NCBI RefSeq assembly: GCF_002160525.1
Contig: NZ_NFKT01000016.1
Coordinates: 38,177 to 102,176 of the forward strand
Reading direction: 5' to 3'
DNA length: 64,000 nt
From: Lachnoclostridium sp. An169
GTDB lineage: Bacteria; Bacillota; Clostridia; Lachnospirales; Lachnospiraceae
Below, one piece after another: positions 62,193 through 64,000 of the stretch. A program made the translations under genes and the position numbers. Below the pieces are notes generated by a model. It had not been told where the DNA came from and ran no database searches. It saw nothing but the letters and a program-made list of their open reading frames with translations. How positions within the stretch are numbered: the first letter of the stretch is position 1; each line of letters begins with the position of its first letter.

Positions 62193-63803
62193 ATGATACC
62201 GGAAATCAGAACTTACAATGGCAGAAAAGTACTTTTTGTAAATGACGCCCCGTTTTACGCAGTGGCAGGCGAAGTACATAATTCGGACGCATCGTCTCCG
62301 GAATATATGGAGCAGATCTGGAAGGCGGCGGATGAGCTGGGGATGAATACCGTGCTTCTCCCGGTTACATGGGAGCTGTTGGAACCGGAAGAGGGAGTTT
62401 TCGATTTCTCTGTTCCTGACGCACTGATTCGACAGGCAGGGGAATGGAAGAAGAAGATAATATTTCTCTGGTTTGGCTCCTGGAAAAATGCGGAGATGAT
62501 GTATGCTCCGGCGTGGGTGAAAAAGGACAGGAAACGATTCAGACGGGCGCAGATCACAAAGGGAAAAGACAAGTCTGTACGCGATGTGGGACCGGCGAAA
62601 ATACCGTATTACTCTCTTTCTTATCTCTGCGAGGAGACAAGGAATGCCGATGCCCGCGCATTTGCAGAACTGATGGCTCATATCCGCGAAACGGACGGAA
62701 AAGAGCAGACGGTAATCGGCGTGCAGGTGGAGAATGAGACAGGGCTTCTCGGAAACGCGAGGGAGGTCTCTGATGAGGCGGATCAGGCGTTTGCCTCGGA
62801 AGTCCCGGAAGATTTCGTGAAGTATATGAAGACCCACACAGATACCATGAAAGAAGATGTCCGCAGAGAGGTGGAGCACGGCGCGGACAGAGGCACATGG
62901 CAGGAAGTATTCGGAGCCGTGGCAGAAGAGATATTCAGCGCCTACTATATTTCCGGGTATGTAAACTATGTGGCGGAGCAGGGGAAAAAGGAGTATCCTC
63001 TTCCCATGTTTGCAAACTGCTGGCTGGTTCACAAGGGAGATGCGCCCGGAAAGTATCCGTCCGGAGGCCCGGTATCACGGGTACATGAAGTGTGGAGATT
63101 CTGCGCGCCGGAGATCCAGGTCCTTTGTCCGGATATCTATGTCCCGGAATTTATGGAAGTGTGCGACGACTACAGCAGAGATGGAGCTCCGCTTTTTATT
63201 CCCGAAGCGGCGACCCATTCCTATGCGGCACCCCGGCTTGCATACTGTATCGGCCATTATCATGCCATGGGATATTCTCCGTTTGGCTTTGACGACATAG
63301 GAAAGCCCTTTACCATGATACAGGGTTACCTGTTCGGCGTTGATGTAAATGATCCCGCTCTGAAGACGCCTCAGAATTATGAGGAATATGCATGGTTCGG
63401 CAGGACGCTTACTTCGATGATGCCGGTCATTGCGCCGAAATACGGGACGGAAGACCTCCAGGCTGTGTGCGCGGAAAAGAAAGAAGAAAATAATACGCTG
63501 AATTTCGGGAAACTGAAAATCACGGTAAGTTTTAAACATCCGCTGATGGAAATGCCGGGCAATGGAGTTGCTCTGGGAGTAAAAACCGCAGAGGATGAGA
63601 TCTTCCTGATCGGTTACAACTGCATCCCCATGCTGGCGGCAGGGGACGCGGAGCACATGGATATACTTGAGCTGGAGGAAGGAGAATTCCGCGATGGAAA
63701 ATGGATCCGGGGCAGACGACTGAACGGGGATGAGGCGGCGGCCATGCAGATCACTTCTCCCCGGCTTCTGCGGATTAAAGTCTACACCTATTGTGACGAA
63801 TGA
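62193..63803 (+). CDS. GH35-like beta-galactosidase (DUF5597 type)
   Basis: A 536-residue cytoplasmic TIM-barrel enzyme. The start (GRKVLFVNDAPFYAVAGEVH, then LPVTWELLEPEEGVFDF) is the GH35/GH42-like opening; VIGVQVENETGLLG holds the probable acid/base Glu near 180, and LFIPEAATHSYAAPRLAYCI holds the probable nucleophile Glu near 338. A C-terminal beta-sandwich covers about 420-536, as in DUF5597 proteins. AAAGGA precedes the ATG. It has its own promoter and is not coupled to the sucrose operon. The natural substrate (galactoside or another beta-glycoside) is not certain. Confidence 0.85.
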   Translation: MIPEIRTYNGRKVLFVNDAPFYAVAGEVHNSDASSPEYMEQIWKAADELGMNTVLLPVTWELLEPEEGVFDFSVPDALIRQAGEWKKKIIFLWFGSWKNAEMMYAPAWVKKDRKRFRRAQITKGKDKSVRDVGPAKIPYYSLSYLCEETRNADARAFAELMAHIRETDGKEQTVIGVQVENETGLLGNAREVSDEADQAFASEVPEDFVKYMKTHTDTMKEDVRREVEHGADRGTWQEVFGAVAEEIFSAYYISGYVNYVAEQGKKEYPLPMFANCWLVHKGDAPGKYPSGGPVSRVHEVWRFCAPEIQVLCPDIYVPEFMEVCDDYSRDGAPLFIPEAATHSYAAPRLAYCIGHYHAMGYSPFGFDDIGKPFTMIQGYLFGVDVNDPALKTPQNYEEYAWFGRTLTSMMPVIAPKYGTEDLQAVCAEKKEENNTLNFGKLKITVSFKHPLMEMPGNGVALGVKTAEDEIFLIGYNCIPMLAAGDAEHMDILELEEGEFRDGKWIRGRRLNGDEAAAMQITSPRLLRIKVYTYCDE

Positions 63804-63843
63804 TTCTGCGAAAATGATTTCCTGAAAAGCTGCGGTTCAGGGC

Positions 63844-63872
63844 TTGCCAAGTCTTTACAGAATTATTATAAT
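63844..63872 (+). promoter_or_regulatory. Promoter directed to a gene beyond the window
   Basis: TTGCCA (63844-63849), 17-base spacer, TATAAT (63867-63872). The transcript would begin near 63879 and run off the window. Confidence 0.75.
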
Positions 63873-63878
63873 GTCTTT

Positions 63879-64000
63879 ACATAAATATTATATTAACCTG
63901 TTGTGCTAATTTGTTTTGGTGTATCTGTAAGTTGCGAAAGGGCGAAAATCCCCCTTCTACTTTTAGTTGGACAGTTATCTGCTAAAAGATAAGCTGCTTG
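63879..64000 (+). other. Untranslated leader with hairpins, truncated by window end
   Basis: No start codon with a ribosome binding site is seen. Possible stems are AAGGG/CCCTT around 63938-63958 and TTATCT/AGATAA around 63974-63992. It could be an ordinary leader or the first part of a regulatory RNA; the missing 3' part prevents a decision. Confidence 0.35.

Overview
The window looks like a chromosomal segment of a gut Clostridia bacterium, most likely Lachnospiraceae. This is inferred from strong AGGAGG-type ribosome binding sites, frequent GTG/TTG starts, LplB/YtcP-type sugar permeases, GPH symporters, several Rpn-type (PD-(D/E)XK) proteins, and Gram-positive sortase substrates. No rRNA, tRNA, CRISPR array or prophage module was seen. 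Gene order is dominated by glycan utilisation and cell-surface functions.

Region 1 (1-14.2 kb) is one co-directional operon. It holds the end of a sugar-binding lipoprotein, a GH106-like hydrolase, a YesN-type response regulator, two ABC permeases, an MBL-fold hydrolase, a GH78 alpha-L-rhamnosidase, an esterase/beta-lactamase-fold fusion and a GH3 enzyme with permuted domain order. Together they suggest import and dismantling of acylated, rhamnose-containing glycosides. Region 2 (14.3-22.6 kb) has a deleted Rpn cassette, an AraC regulator divergent from a second, larger GH78, glycerol dehydrogenase, an XRE regulator with a membrane partner, and a full-length Rpn gene.

Region 3 (22.7-34.2 kb) carries an FMN-dependent hydroxyacid dehydrogenase, a GPH symporter with an AraC regulator, a two-gene HipA-fold kinase module, then a tannase-like esterase, two tandem esterases and a GH43 enzyme. 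Region 4 (34.2-45.4 kb) holds a GNAT protein, a broken Rpn gene, the fructose operon (fruK-fruA-deoR family), a CBM9-like protein, a GltD-like flavoprotein, a nested inverted-repeat element, an Rpn gene with an internal tandem duplication, and a LacI regulator.

Region 5 (45.4-55.1 kb) is the most interesting part: a sortase-dependent pilus locus behind an apparent invertible promoter. A tyrosine recombinase is followed by two 26-bp inverted repeats that bound about 280 bp. That segment carries a sigma-A promoter, which here points away from the pilus genes, and an intrinsic terminator facing them. The left repeat also forms a terminator on the opposite strand. The window therefore appears to capture the OFF state. 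Downstream are a VWA tip adhesin, a small DivIVA-like coiled-coil protein, a catalytically dead SipA-like signal peptidase homologue, a major pilin, a class B sortase, a second pilin and a zinc-finger-like/AP2 protein.

Region 6 (55.2-64 kb) has a wall-anchored metallophosphoesterase, a YibE/F membrane protein, a sucrose PTS plus sucrose-6-phosphate hydrolase operon with operator-like dyads, a GH35-like enzyme, and a promoter plus leader running off the end. All functions are read from motifs and context; no database search was run.
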